From Burkholderiaceae bacterium (GTDB lineage: Bacteria; Pseudomonadota; Gammaproteobacteria; Burkholderiales; Burkholderiaceae_D), in assembly GCA_018261755.1 (NCBI GenBank), contig JAGTRJ010000018.1, positions 58,266 through 122,265 on the forward strand: a DNA stretch of 64,000 bases, given 5' to 3'. The notes under the pieces were generated by a model that saw only the letters and a list, made by a program, of their open reading frames with translations, did no database searches and was not told the DNA's origin. How positions within the stretch are numbered: the first letter of the stretch is position 1; the number at the start of each line of letters is the position of its first letter. Made by a program: the position numbers and the translations under genes. Shown one piece after another: positions 19,710 to 28,481 of this stretch.

Positions 19710-20591
19710 ATGACTTCGTTCTCGCGCAAAGACCTTTTCCTGCTGGCACTTTTAACGCTGTGCTGGGGATTCAACTGGCCGATCATGAAAATCGGCGTCA
19801 CCCATTATCCGCCGCTGGCGTTCCGCATTCTGGGCATGGCGGGTGCATTGCCGGTGCTGTGGCTGGCAGCGCGGATGCAGGGCATGCCGCTGGCGATATC
19901 GCGGCATCATGTCATGCCGCTGATCCGGTTGTCGATTCCGAACGTGCTGCTGTGGAACCTGTTCATGATCATGGGCATCACGACGTTATCGTCCGGCCGT
20001 TCGGCGATCCTGGGTTACACGATGCCGGTGTGGGCGGTGCTGTTCGGGCTGGTGTTGTACCGCGAACAGCCGAACCGGATTGGATGGTTCGGCATCGTGT
20101 GCGCCTTCGTTGGCACGCTGCTGCTGTTGTCGAGCGAATTCAGCAAGATTTCCGGCCAGCCGCTAGGCAGCGTGCTGATGCTGCTGGGCGCTGCGTCGTG
20201 GGGCTATGGCACGCTGCGGATGAAGCGCGCGCAGGTTGACTTGCCGACGATTGCGATGACATTCTGGATGGTGCTGTTTTCCACCTTGGTGTTGTTTTTC
20301 TGTTCAGCATTGTTCGAATATGCGGACTGGTGCCTGCCGACCCCGATGCAGTGGGCGGCCATTGCCTATAATGCATTGCTCGTGTTCGGTTTTGCCTTTG
20401 TTGTCTGGTTCCGTCTGGCGCGCACGCTGCCGCCGGTGGCGTCCAGCCTGTCGGTGATGATGATTCCGGTGGTGGGCGTTTTTTCCGGCGCGTGGATGCT
20501 GGGTGAAACGCCGCATTGGCAGGATTATGGCGCGATGGCGCTGATTCTGGTGTCGCTGGCGACGGTGCTGGTGTCGCCGAAAAAGGCATGA
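19710..20591 (+). CDS. EamA/DMT family transporter
   Basis: About 293 residues with roughly ten hydrophobic segments arranged as two EamA repeats. CWGFNWPIMKIGVTHYPPLAFRI starts the first, and a second begins near LGAASWGYGTL. The C-terminal half contains SVMMIPVVGVFSGAWMLGE, typical of the drug/metabolite transporter superfamily. The substrate is unknown. The ATG at 19710 is chosen because the preceding in-frame stretch is not hydrophobic; the ribosome-binding site is weak. Divergent from pyrF. Confidence 0.85.
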   Translation: MTSFSRKDLFLLALLTLCWGFNWPIMKIGVTHYPPLAFRILGMAGALPVLWLAARMQGMPLAISRHHVMPLIRLSIPNVLLWNLFMIMGITTLSSGRSAILGYTMPVWAVLFGLVLYREQPNRIGWFGIVCAFVGTLLLLSSEFSKISGQPLGSVLMLLGAASWGYGTLRMKRAQVDLPTIAMTFWMVLFSTLVLFFCSALFEYADWCLPTPMQWAAIAYNALLVFGFAFVVWFRLARTLPPVASSLSVMMIPVVGVFSGAWMLGETPHWQDYGAMALILVSLATVLVSPKKA

Positions 20592-20631
20592 ACCTGCGGG
20601 ATGGTTTTTTCAATTTTCGTATGAGGATGGC

Positions 20632-21234
20632 ATGATGAAACAACTGTTCAAATGGCTGCTGATGGCAGCATTCGCTTCCACGCTGAGCGCGTGCGGCTAC
20701 AACGATTTCCAGTCGAAGGACGAAGCCAGCAAGGCGGCCTGGGCCGAGGTGCTGAACCAGTACCAGCGTCGCGCCGATCTGATTCCGAATCTGGTGAACA
20801 CGGTCAAGGGCTATGCGGCGCACGAGAAGGAAACCCTTGAGGCGGTGATCAAGGCGCGTTCGGCTGCGACCAGCTTCCAGATCACGCCGGAAGTGCTGAA
20901 CAACCCGGAGGCGTTCAAGAAATTCCAGCAAGTGCAGGGCGAACTGTCGTCGGCGTTGTCGCGCCTGATGGCGGTGTCCGAGCGTTATCCCGATTTGAAA
21001 GCGAACCAGAATTTCCGCGATCTGGCGGCGCAGCTTGAAGGCACCGAAAACCGGATTGCGGTCGCGCGCCAGCGCTACATCAAGACGATCGAGAGCTACA
21101 ACGTGCTGACGCGCCAGTTCCCGAGCAACCTGACGGCGATGATGTTCGGCTACAAGGTCAAGCCGTCGTTCACGGTCGAGAACGAGAAGGAAGTTTCGAC
21201 CGCGCCGAAGGTTGATTTCGGCGGCAAGAAATAA
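20632..21234 (+). CDS. lemA: LemA family lipoprotein
   Basis: A 200-residue LemA-type protein. The N-terminus MMKQLFKWLLMAAFASTLSAC is a lipoprotein signal with lipobox LSAC. The LemA core follows: NQYQRRADLIPNLVNTVKGYA, then helical segments and YNVLTRQFPSNLTAMMFGYK. LemA proteins are membrane-attached helical proteins of poorly defined role, repeatedly found beside TPM-domain genes as here. Confidence 0.9.
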   Translation: MMKQLFKWLLMAAFASTLSACGYNDFQSKDEASKAAWAEVLNQYQRRADLIPNLVNTVKGYAAHEKETLEAVIKARSAATSFQITPEVLNNPEAFKKFQQVQGELSSALSRLMAVSERYPDLKANQNFRDLAAQLEGTENRIAVARQRYIKTIESYNVLTRQFPSNLTAMMFGYKVKPSFTVENEKEVSTAPKVDFGGKK

Positions 21235-21264
21235 TCCGGCCATTACCGGCGGAAGGCGGGCGCG

Positions 21265-22047
21265 ATGCTGCGTTTACTAACGGGATTCCTGCTGGCGCTG
21301 CTGTTATCCACGGCGGCGGCGCAGGATTTCGCTCCCATTCCGCCGCTCAAAAGCCGCGTGACCGATCAGGCCGGCATGCTCAAGCCGGAACAGCGCGCGG
21401 CGCTGGAAAACACCTTGAAGGCGCATGAAGCGAAAACCGGCAACCAGGTGGCGGTGCTGCTGGTGAAAAGCACGGCGCCGGAAGTGATCGAACAGTACGG
21501 CATCCGCGTGGCTGAAGCATGGAAGCTCGGCCGCAAGGGCGTGGATGACGGCGTGATCCTGATTATCGCGAAAGACAACACGCGCGACCTGCGCCGGATG
21601 CGGCTTGAAATCGGCCGCGGCGCCGAAGGGGTGATACCTGACGTGCGGGCGAAGCAGATTCTGCAGGACATCATCGCGCCGAAATTCCGCGAAAACGACT
21701 TTTACGGCGGCTTGAATGCCGGCGTCGAGGCGATTCATGCGTTGCTGAGCAAGGAACCGTTCCCCGAGCCGTCGAAAGCACGCGCGGCAACCGGCGCCGA
21801 TATGCCGACATGGGTGGTCGTGCTGGTGCTGCTGGTGCCGTTTCTGGTCATCATCGCCATCGTGGTGACGATCCGGCGCGCAATGAACCGGGTTCACGGT
21901 GACGGCTGGGGGCGTTCGTCCGGTGTGTTCCTGGGCGGCGGCAGCGATTGGGGCGGCTGGAGCAGCGGCGGGGGCGGTTCCGACGGCGGCGGATTTTCCG
22001 GCGGCGGTGGCGATTTTGGCGGCGGCGGCGCGTCGGGAGATTGGTGA
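21265..22047 (+). CDS. TPM-domain membrane protein (YgcG-like)
   Basis: A 260-residue protein. A signal peptide (MLRLLTGFLLALLLSTAAAQ) is followed by a TPM domain (about residues 30-165, with VTDQAGMLKPEQRAALENTL and DDGVILIIAKDNTRDLR). One transmembrane segment (about 174-198) and a glycine/serine-rich tail of GGGSDGGGF type follow. TPM domains have been linked to photosystem repair phosphatase activity in plants; the bacterial role is unsettled. It lies 30 bp after lemA and overlaps the next gene by one base (TGATG). Confidence 0.88.
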   Translation: MLRLLTGFLLALLLSTAAAQDFAPIPPLKSRVTDQAGMLKPEQRAALENTLKAHEAKTGNQVAVLLVKSTAPEVIEQYGIRVAEAWKLGRKGVDDGVILIIAKDNTRDLRRMRLEIGRGAEGVIPDVRAKQILQDIIAPKFRENDFYGGLNAGVEAIHALLSKEPFPEPSKARAATGADMPTWVVVLVLLVPFLVIIAIVVTIRRAMNRVHGDGWGRSSGVFLGGGSDWGGWSSGGGGSDGGGFSGGGGDFGGGGASGDW

Positions 22048-22547
22048 TGGGAACGGTTTCGCGCCTGATGCGGCATCTGCTGACGACTTCTTCCGCTGGC
22101 AAGCGCGCCTTTCCGTCAGCAAGCCTGCGCGCGATTGAGGCCGCGATTGCCGATGGCGAGGCCAAGCACCGGGCCGAAGTGTCTTTCATCATCGAACATT
22201 CGCTGCCACTGTATGAATTGCTGCGCCGCACTGGCACGCGCCAGCGCGCGCTAGACCTGTTTGCTCGATACCGTGTGTGGGATACCGAGGAAAATTGCGG
22301 CGTGCTGCTGTACCTGAATCTGGCAGACCGCAAGCTGGAAATTGTGGCCGACCGCGGCGTGGCCGGCCAGATCGGGAGTGACGACTGGAATGCCGTTTGC
22401 CAGACAATGACGCAGGGATTCGCGCAAGACGAATTCCACCACAGTTCGCTGGCGGCGCTGGCGCAACTGAACGCGCTGCTGGCATCGCACTATCCTGCTG
22501 GCAGCGAACGCGTTAATCAGCTTTCAGATAAGCCCATCTTGCTGTAA
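22047..22547 (+). CDS. Second TPM-domain protein
   Basis: A 166-residue protein without signal peptide. The N-terminal helix region has FPSASLRAIEAAIADGEAKHRAEVSFIIEHSLPL, and the TPM core includes YRVWDTEENCGVLLYLNLADRKLEIVADRGV. It matches the cytoplasmic TPM-domain partner commonly encoded after lemA and a YgcG-like gene. The ATG at 22047 overlaps the preceding stop (TGATG), indicating translational coupling. Function unknown. Confidence 0.82.
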   Translation: MGTVSRLMRHLLTTSSAGKRAFPSASLRAIEAAIADGEAKHRAEVSFIIEHSLPLYELLRRTGTRQRALDLFARYRVWDTEENCGVLLYLNLADRKLEIVADRGVAGQIGSDDWNAVCQTMTQGFAQDEFHHSSLAALAQLNALLASHYPAGSERVNQLSDKPILL

Positions 22548-22662
22548 TGTGTCTGTTTCGACACAGTATTGACATGGTAGTGCATATTATTGTTGCGATT
22601 GCGCAATGTTTTGTGTGAGTTGACGCTCTACACTGGGCGTCCATTGTCGGCTGGAAAAGGAA

Positions 22663-24375
22663 ATGCAAAAGTTTTCGTTGAGATATCAGCTGGTTTTGCC
22701 GTTCGTTTTTCTGGTGCTGCTGGTGCCGGCGACCGTCGGCTGGATGCTGTTCGACGCGGGGTCAAAAGCAGTCAATTCGCTGACGCGCCGCGTGCTGACC
22801 GATGTTGCGCTGCGCATCAATGAAGCGACCAGCCAGCATCTGGACGCGGCAATGAACGTGCTCAACAACTTTGCCCCCGAGCCGGGCTTGAAGGCGGCTG
22901 GCCAGTCATTCTCGAACGACCTTTCCTGGCTGGAGCATCGCGTCTGGGCGATTTCCGGCCTGTATCCGCAAGCGGGAAACTATACCTATTTTGGCGGCGC
23001 TGATGGTCGCTTCATTGGCCTGTACCGAGTCAACAGCTACATCAATGAGTTGTACCTGCGGGAGCCGAATGCTTCGAAGCGCACAATCTACGCCGTATCC
23101 GGCCCCGGCGGTCGCACCGCGGTGCTGAGATCCGATGATTACGACCCGCGCGCGCGGCCATGGTATGCGCCGGCGGCGGAGCAAACGGCGCCTGTCTGGT
23201 CATCGGTGTACAGTGATTTCACTTCAAAAAAGCCGACGCTGACCGTGGCCAAGTCGATACGCCGGGCTGATGGGGTGGTCGCTGGCGTGGTCGCGGTCGA
23301 TGTCGAACTGAAGGCGCTGACCGATTTCCTCGATGGTTTGACCATTAGCAAGAACGGTTTTGCGTTCGTGATGGATGGTTCCGGGCAGATGGTTGCCAGT
23401 TCGAATAACGAGGAATTGCATGAGCAGCAGGGCGGGCTGTCGAAGCGCTTCCTGGCGAGCGAGATGAAATCGCCGCTGATCAAATCTGCCGCCGAAAGCG
23501 TGATGGCGTGGAAAGCGCAGGCCGGCAAGGGGGGGCAGGAACCGTTTTCGACCACTCTTGAAACCGCTGTCGGCTTGGTCGAAGTGGCTGCTTCTCCATT
23601 GGGCGAAAAGCACGGGCTGGACTGGGTGACGGTCGTGGTTGCGCCGCGCGCCGATTTCCTTGGCGGCGTGACACGCAGTTTCAACGCCAGCATCAACTTT
23701 GCCGTCGTTTGTATCGGGCTGGCGCTCTTGATCGGGATGCTGATCATCAACCGTGTGCTGCGCGACATCCACGCGCTGAACACGGCGGTGCAAAAGATCG
23801 GCATCGGCGAGCCGGTGCGTGATCTCGATATTCACCGCCGCGATGAAATCGGACAGCTGGCGCGCTCGTTCAACGAAATGGAACACAACCTGCGCACCGA
23901 CCGGCTAACCGGCGTGTACAACCGGGAATTCCTGTTTACCCGACTGCGGCTGCTACGGCAGCTGGCGGGTGAATCGGCGCAGCCACCAGCATTTGCCTTG
24001 CTGTTCATCGATCTGGACGATTTCAAGCCGGTCAATGATCGTTTCGGTCACGGCGCCGGCGACCGGGTGCTGCAGGCGGTGTCGGAACGGCTGAAGGCGG
24101 CGACCCGCTCGTCCGATATCGTTGTCCGCTACGGCGGCGATGAATTTGTCGTGCTGCTGGGCGATGTCAGCACTTATGCGCAGGTGGCGGTGGCGATTGA
24201 CAATATCCGCGCCAGTGTCGAACAGACAATCGCGCTGGAGCAGGGCGAGATTGGCGCCAGCATTTCCATCGGCTGGGCGATTTTTCCGGAAGATGGCAAC
24301 GATGCGGAAACACTGCTGAAAACCGCCGACGAGCGGATGTTCGGCGCCAAGAAGTCGCGCAAGGCGGCGGCCTGA
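22663..24375 (+). CDS. Sensor diguanylate cyclase (Cache-HAMP-GGDEF)
   Basis: A 570-residue membrane enzyme. An N-terminal transmembrane helix (about 10-30) is followed by a periplasmic Cache-type sensor (about 35-340, with DYDPRARPWYAPA and IYAVSGPGGRTAV). A second transmembrane helix (about 345-362), a HAMP segment and a GGDEF domain from about 408 complete it. The active site is GGDEF intact and the I-site RSSD lies five residues upstream, so it should make cyclic-di-GMP with feedback control. GGAAAAGGAAATGC gives a good ribosome-binding site. Followed by repeat copy D. Confidence 0.9.
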   Translation: MQKFSLRYQLVLPFVFLVLLVPATVGWMLFDAGSKAVNSLTRRVLTDVALRINEATSQHLDAAMNVLNNFAPEPGLKAAGQSFSNDLSWLEHRVWAISGLYPQAGNYTYFGGADGRFIGLYRVNSYINELYLREPNASKRTIYAVSGPGGRTAVLRSDDYDPRARPWYAPAAEQTAPVWSSVYSDFTSKKPTLTVAKSIRRADGVVAGVVAVDVELKALTDFLDGLTISKNGFAFVMDGSGQMVASSNNEELHEQQGGLSKRFLASEMKSPLIKSAAESVMAWKAQAGKGGQEPFSTTLETAVGLVEVAASPLGEKHGLDWVTVVVAPRADFLGGVTRSFNASINFAVVCIGLALLIGMLIINRVLRDIHALNTAVQKIGIGEPVRDLDIHRRDEIGQLARSFNEMEHNLRTDRLTGVYNREFLFTRLRLLRQLAGESAQPPAFALLFIDLDDFKPVNDRFGHGAGDRVLQAVSERLKAATRSSDIVVRYGGDEFVVLLGDVSTYAQVAVAIDNIRASVEQTIALEQGEIGASISIGWAIFPEDGNDAETLLKTADERMFGAKKSRKAAA

Positions 24376-24390
24376 ACCCGGCTGCGGCGC

Positions 24391-24509
24391 CAAAATAACT
24401 GACCCAATCATCAGTTGGGTTCAGTTAGGTCGAAAAGTATACCCCCTGCAGTATTTTTAAACAGTCAGCAAATATGTGGCCCGGCGGCATATTTTGATCA
24501 TATACCCCC
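24391..24509 (+). repeat. Interspersed intergenic repeat, copy D (extended form)
   Basis: The upstream module AAAATAACTGACCCAA with its mirrored TTGGGTTCAGT forms a hairpin (24398-24425). The core follows: GTATACCCCCTGCAGTAT (24437-24454), TTTTTAAACAG, and AAATATG/CATATTT (24470-24494) enclosing TGGCCCGGCGG. It ends TCATATACCCCC. It lies in the convergent gap between the diguanylate cyclase and dacB. The remaining about 95 bp up to the dacB stop show no gene. Confidence 0.72.
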
Positions 24510-24605
24510 AAAAATATTTCGATCTGGCTGTTGCTGCCGGGGTCGCGCTGCCAGCGCACGCCGGCAGCCAGCGGCGTTGGCGCTGAACGATGATCGCCAG
24601 CGGGT

Positions 24606-26024
24606 TCAGCCGCTGGTGTACACCCACTCCAGCAGCGCATCCAGCGCCGGGCGGCCGGCGCCGGCGTTCGGGTGGTTGATGAAGCAGACCACCACGTAGC
24701 GTTTGCCGGAGGCTGCCAGCACGTAACCGGCCATCGTGCGTACATCCTTGAGCGAGCCGGTCTTGATGTGCGCGTGGCCGGCCACGCCTTTTTGCTGCAC
24801 GCGCGTGCGCATCGTGCCGTCCTGCCCGGCCAGCGGCAGCGACGAGATGAATTCCGGCATCAACGGCGAACGCCAGGCCGCCTGCAGCAGCTTGCCCATC
24901 GTGCCGGCTGAAATGCGTTCGTTGCGCGACAGGCCGGAACCGTTCTCGATCACCAGTTCCGGTGCCGCGATGCCCCTGGCGGCCAGCCATGCCTTGACCG
25001 CTTCCGCCCCTCGTTCCGGCCGCGCCGGTGAGCCGTTTTGCAGCGCGATCGCCAGCAGCAGTTGCCGCGTCATCACGTTGTTGCTGAACTTGTTGATGTC
25101 ACGGATGATTTCCGGCACGGTAGGCGAAGTCCATTCGGTGATTTGCCGCGCATTTGGCGGCGTGGCGCCGCTGGTGACGCTGCCATTGAATGTGCCGCCG
25201 GCGTCATGCCACATCTGGCGGAAGGTGGCGGCGAAATACTGATCAGGCGTTAGCGCGTGCGCATGCACGAACCAGGTTTTGTCGCCGCAAGCGGTCGGGT
25301 AGCTGCCGTTGAAGCGAGCGCCGCTGGCGTCGAAATCCAGCGCCAGTTGCTGTTTCCAGCTGTTGCAGTCGCCATCGGCCAGCGCTGGCGCGGTAACCGG
25401 GAAGCCTGCCAGCGGCGGGTCGAGCCGCACCTGCACGCCATTGCCGGCGTCGTTCGGCGCGAAACCGAATTGCAGCGTGCGGTAGTTCAATAGCAGCGCA
25501 TCCGGTCCGGCGTTATAAGCTTTGTCCGGCGCGCCATCAAACGCGGCCGCGTCGAACGGCAGTTCGGCGAAGGCGGTGCGATCGAGCACCAACTGGCCGC
25601 GAATGTCGCGGATGCCTTGCGCGCGCACTTGGCGCAGCAGCAGCCACAGGTGCTCCATCATGAATTTCGGGTCGCCGCTGCCGCGGAAGATCAGGTCACC
25701 ATTCAGCGTGCCGTTTATCAGGCGGCCGGTCGCCAGCACCTGCGTTTTCCAGCTATGGGTCGGGCCGAGCAATTCCAGCGCGGCATGGGTCGTCACCAGC
25801 TTCATGGTCGAGGCCGGGCTGAATGGCTGCTTGGCGTTGATTGAAATCCACGCGGCGCGGCTGCCGACTTCCTGCACTAGTGTGGCGGTCGCTTTCACCG
25901 GGATTTTCGCGCGCCGCAGTTCGCTTTCGACTTCATACGGCAGCCCCTGTTGCGCCAGCGCGCAGACGGGAAGCAGGAACAGCAGTGCGGCGAACAGGCG
26001 GCGGGCAGGACTGGAAAGGTTCAT
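24606..26024 (-). CDS. dacB: D-alanyl-D-alanine carboxypeptidase/endopeptidase (PBP4 family)
   Basis: A 472-residue periplasmic peptidoglycan hydrolase of peptidase family S13. The signal peptide ends ...CALA near residue 24. The catalytic SxxK is Ser72-x-x-Lys75 in FSPASTMKLVTTHA, a SNN motif is in INKFSNNVMTRQL, and KTG is in HAHIKTGSLKD. It trims or cleaves D-Ala cross-bridges. It is the last of four closely spaced minus-strand genes and starts 10 bp after the DUF350 gene. Confidence 0.93.
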   Translation of the reverse strand: MNLSSPARRLFAALLFLLPVCALAQQGLPYEVESELRRAKIPVKATATLVQEVGSRAAWISINAKQPFSPASTMKLVTTHAALELLGPTHSWKTQVLATGRLINGTLNGDLIFRGSGDPKFMMEHLWLLLRQVRAQGIRDIRGQLVLDRTAFAELPFDAAAFDGAPDKAYNAGPDALLLNYRTLQFGFAPNDAGNGVQVRLDPPLAGFPVTAPALADGDCNSWKQQLALDFDASGARFNGSYPTACGDKTWFVHAHALTPDQYFAATFRQMWHDAGGTFNGSVTSGATPPNARQITEWTSPTVPEIIRDINKFSNNVMTRQLLLAIALQNGSPARPERGAEAVKAWLAARGIAAPELVIENGSGLSRNERISAGTMGKLLQAAWRSPLMPEFISSLPLAGQDGTMRTRVQQKGVAGHAHIKTGSLKDVRTMAGYVLAASGKRYVVVCFINHPNAGAGRPALDALLEWVYTSG

Positions 26025-26034
26025 GGGGAGAAGT

Positions 26035-26412
26035 TCAATAACTGATGCAGATCGCGTTCAGGATACCGATCGCGACCGAGATCGTAAACAGCAGGATTGC
26101 CGGTGCGATATGGCCGGCTTCGATGTCCGGCACGAAGCGCCGCAGCAGGCGGAACACGATCAGTTGCACCACGCCGGTGATCGCGGCCCAGATCACCATT
26201 TCGATCAGGTCGTGGGTGAAGAAAATGGCGGAAGCGAGCGGCAGCGTGAAACCGAGGATGGCGCCACCGAAGGTGATGGCGGCGGCGATGTTGTTGTTCG
26301 CGATTTCGGCGAATTCATCGTACGGCGTGATTTTGGCGTAAATGAACATGAACACGGTCAGCAGCACGATGGCGGCGGCGAAATAGCTGATGAAGGCGAC
26401 GATGGCGTCCAT
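26035..26412 (-). CDS. DUF350 membrane protein (YjfL-like)
   Basis: A 125-residue protein with four hydrophobic segments. ITPYDEFAEIANNNIAAAITFGGAILGFTLPL is the DUF350 family signature. Function unknown; the family is commonly encoded beside glutathionylspermidine-synthase-like genes, as here with a 2-bp gap. Confidence 0.88.
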   Translation of the reverse strand: MDAIVAFISYFAAAIVLLTVFMFIYAKITPYDEFAEIANNNIAAAITFGGAILGFTLPLASAIFFTHDLIEMVIWAAITGVVQLIVFRLLRRFVPDIEAGHIAPAILLFTISVAIGILNAICISY

Positions 26413-26414
26413 GG

Positions 26415-27539
26415 TTATTCCTTGTCAAAGTAATGCGGAACGAAGTTGCTCAGATTGGTCGTGATTGGCTGCCCGTCTTCGCGGATGCCCATGCCGGCGG
26501 CGCTGTCATGCACCACCCAGCAGCCGACCACCGGATAGCGGCCGTCATGGCTTTTCAGTTGGCACAGCGCCTGATAGATGTGGCCTTCCGCGCCGTACGG
26601 CCCGCCGTCATGCGCGATGGTGTGGCCGTTTTCGACCAGTTCGATGTTCGCCCCCTCGCGCGAATACAGCGGCTTTTTCGCATACGACGACAGTTTCCCC
26701 GGCTGGAAATAGGCTGGCAGCAGGTTCGGGTGGCCGGGATACATTTCCCACAGGATCGGCAGCAGTCCCTTGCACGACAGCACCGCCTTCCACAACGGTT
26801 CGATGAAGCGCGTGCTGGCTTCGGCCACATGCGCGCCGAATTCCTCGCGCAGCATGAATTCCCACGGGTAAAGCTTGAACAACGCGGCGATGGGCTGTTC
26901 GTCCAGATCGACAAAGGTACTTCGATCGTCCGACCAGCCGATGTCCTCGACATAAATATGCTTCACCTCGAATCCGGCTTGCGCCGCGGTATCCATCAGG
27001 TAGGTGGCGCAGACCCAGTCTTCCTCGTTTTCAGCCAGCGACGCGAAGTGGATGGTGTCGATGCCCGGGCCGAACTGCTTCCAGCGCGCTACCAGTTTTT
27101 CGTGTAGCGAATTGAACTGATCGGCCTGCGGTAATTTTTCTTCCAGCCAGTACCACTGCGCGACCGCCGCTTCGAGCAATGAAGTCGGGGTATCGGCGTT
27201 GTATTCGAGCAGCTTCGGCGGCGCGCTGCCGTCGTAGGCGAAATCGAACCGGCCATACAGGTGGAAATCGCGGCGCGCGAACGAGGCCGCAATCGGCTGC
27301 CAGAACGCGGGCGGAATGCCAAGGTCGGCAAAGCGGTTGTGGTCGATCACGTATTGCACCGCTTGCAGGCACATTTTATGCAGCGTTTCGGTGGCGGCTT
27401 CCAGTTCATCCACTTCAGCCGCAGTGAAGCGATAGCAGACGTTTTCGTTCCAGTAATTGTCGAGCGCATGAAATGACAGACCGATATCTTCCAGTTTGCT
27501 GGCGTAATCCGGGCGCGGTTCGATGGCCAGGCGCTGCAT
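26415..27539 (-). CDS. Glutathionylspermidine synthase family protein (YgiC/YjfC-like)
   Basis: A 374-residue ATP-grasp protein. Typical stretches are YNADTPTSLLEAAVAQWYWLE, LYPWEFMLREEFG, EPLWKAVLSCKGLLPILWEMYPGHPNLLPAYF and EGHIYQALCQL. It resembles the synthetase half of Gss but has no amidase domain; the homologues YgiC and YjfC are peptide-ligase-like with unproven substrate. GGAGGCTGAAC precedes the ATG at 27539, which fixes the start; the open frame continues upstream without meaning. It starts 2 bp after the upstream gene's stop. Confidence 0.88.
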   Translation of the reverse strand: MQRLAIEPRPDYASKLEDIGLSFHALDNYWNENVCYRFTAAEVDELEAATETLHKMCLQAVQYVIDHNRFADLGIPPAFWQPIAASFARRDFHLYGRFDFAYDGSAPPKLLEYNADTPTSLLEAAVAQWYWLEEKLPQADQFNSLHEKLVARWKQFGPGIDTIHFASLAENEEDWVCATYLMDTAAQAGFEVKHIYVEDIGWSDDRSTFVDLDEQPIAALFKLYPWEFMLREEFGAHVAEASTRFIEPLWKAVLSCKGLLPILWEMYPGHPNLLPAYFQPGKLSSYAKKPLYSREGANIELVENGHTIAHDGGPYGAEGHIYQALCQLKSHDGRYPVVGCWVVHDSAAGMGIREDGQPITTNLSNFVPHYFDKE

Positions 27540-27541
27540 GT

Positions 27542-27982
27542 TCAGCCTCCGCCGGAAATGCCATGCGCGGTGCCGCCGAAACCGCCGCGCGAAGTGTGGC
27601 CGCCGCCGATATGGCCGGTCGTTTTGCCGATGGAAGTCGCGCCACGGACATGGCCGAGCATCGTGTGCGTGCTGGTCGCCTTCGTGGCAATGCCGGCGCG
27701 CAGGTGCGAATTCGGCAGCGGGCGCGAGCTGCCATCCGGTTCGAGCGCGATGGGATAGCCGCCGGTGTGATGCCAGTAATAGCGCGGGCCGCGATAACCG
27801 CGGCCGGATTTTTCCGGCTGGCAATCGCGCTCGTCGCGGCCCCAGTCGTTCAGGCAGTCTTCGCGGCTGGCATACGTGTGCTGCCGGATTTCGGTTTGCG
27901 TGGCTTGTTCGCTCTGGCTGCAGCCGACCATGAGCGAAAGGCTGCCGAGCAGGATCAGCGGCACCTGGCGGGATTTTTTCAT
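27542..27982 (-). CDS. YgiB/DUF1190-like lipoprotein
   Basis: A 146-residue protein with a lipoprotein signal (MKKSRQVPLILLGSLSLMVGC, lipobox MVGC). A short Cys-containing region (YASREDCLNDWGRDERDCQ) and a long Gly/His/Ser/Thr-rich tail (GGHTSRGGFGGTAHGISGGG) follow. This is the YgiB family pattern, and YgiB-YgiC neighbours are standard. GAAGGAATGCC gives a good ribosome-binding site. First gene of the four-gene run to dacB; role unknown, envelope-localised by inference. Confidence 0.82.
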   Translation of the reverse strand: MKKSRQVPLILLGSLSLMVGCSQSEQATQTEIRQHTYASREDCLNDWGRDERDCQPEKSGRGYRGPRYYWHHTGGYPIALEPDGSSRPLPNSHLRAGIATKATSTHTMLGHVRGATSIGKTTGHIGGGHTSRGGFGGTAHGISGGG

Positions 27983-28134
27983 GGCATTCCTTCAATGCTG
28001 ATTGACGGAAGTATACGTGTCAAACCAGAGGCAATGGCGATGTGGGGTGAAATTCGCGTGAGAGGTCGCCGTGTTGCGACGGCGATACCTGGGCCGGTTA
28101 AGTCATCCTGGACTTGCTTGCAGTCGATTTTTCT

Positions 28135-28166
28135 AATTGAGAATAATTCCCATTGTCATGTTATAG
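28135..28166 (+). promoter_or_regulatory. Fur box and promoter of feoAB
   Basis: AATTGAGAATAATTCCCATT (28135-28154) resembles the 19-bp Fur box, GATAATGATAATCATTATC type, with hexamer-like units. It overlaps a likely sigma-70 promoter, TTGAGA (28137-28142), 18-nt spacer, TTATAG (28161-28166). Iron-loaded Fur bound here would block transcription of the iron(II) transporter. Confidence 0.7.
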
Positions 28167-28196
28167 TGGCACCATAAATCGATTTTGGAGTGTTCG

Positions 28197-28481
28197 ATGT
28201 CAGCAAAAAATTCACCGCTCCCGCGCCATCTGGCGTTGCTGAAAAGGGGCGATAGCGCGGTCGTAACCGGCCTGATGGAAGCCGGCGACGATGCCGAGGA
28301 AGCAGCGATCCGTCTGCGCCTGCTGGAACTCGGTTTTTCGCCGGGCGAGGTGGTGCGCGTTGTGGCAGAATCTTTTCCCGCGCGTGATCCGATGGCAGTG
28401 CGCATCGGCAATACCACATTTGCGTTGCGCCGGCGCGAGGCTGCGCTGATTCGCATTGCGCAGGACAAGGTGGTCGCATGA
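28197..28481 (+). CDS. feoA: Ferrous iron transport protein FeoA
   Basis: A 94-residue SH3-like cytoplasmic protein required by FeoB. LRLLELGFSPGEVVRVV and DPMAVRIGNTTFALRRREAALI are the FeoA core. GGAG eight bases before the ATG at 28197 decides the start. It overlaps feoB by ATGA and lies 43 bp after the Fur box. Confidence 0.93.
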   Translation: MSAKNSPLPRHLALLKRGDSAVVTGLMEAGDDAEEAAIRLRLLELGFSPGEVVRVVAESFPARDPMAVRIGNTTFALRRREAALIRIAQDKVVA

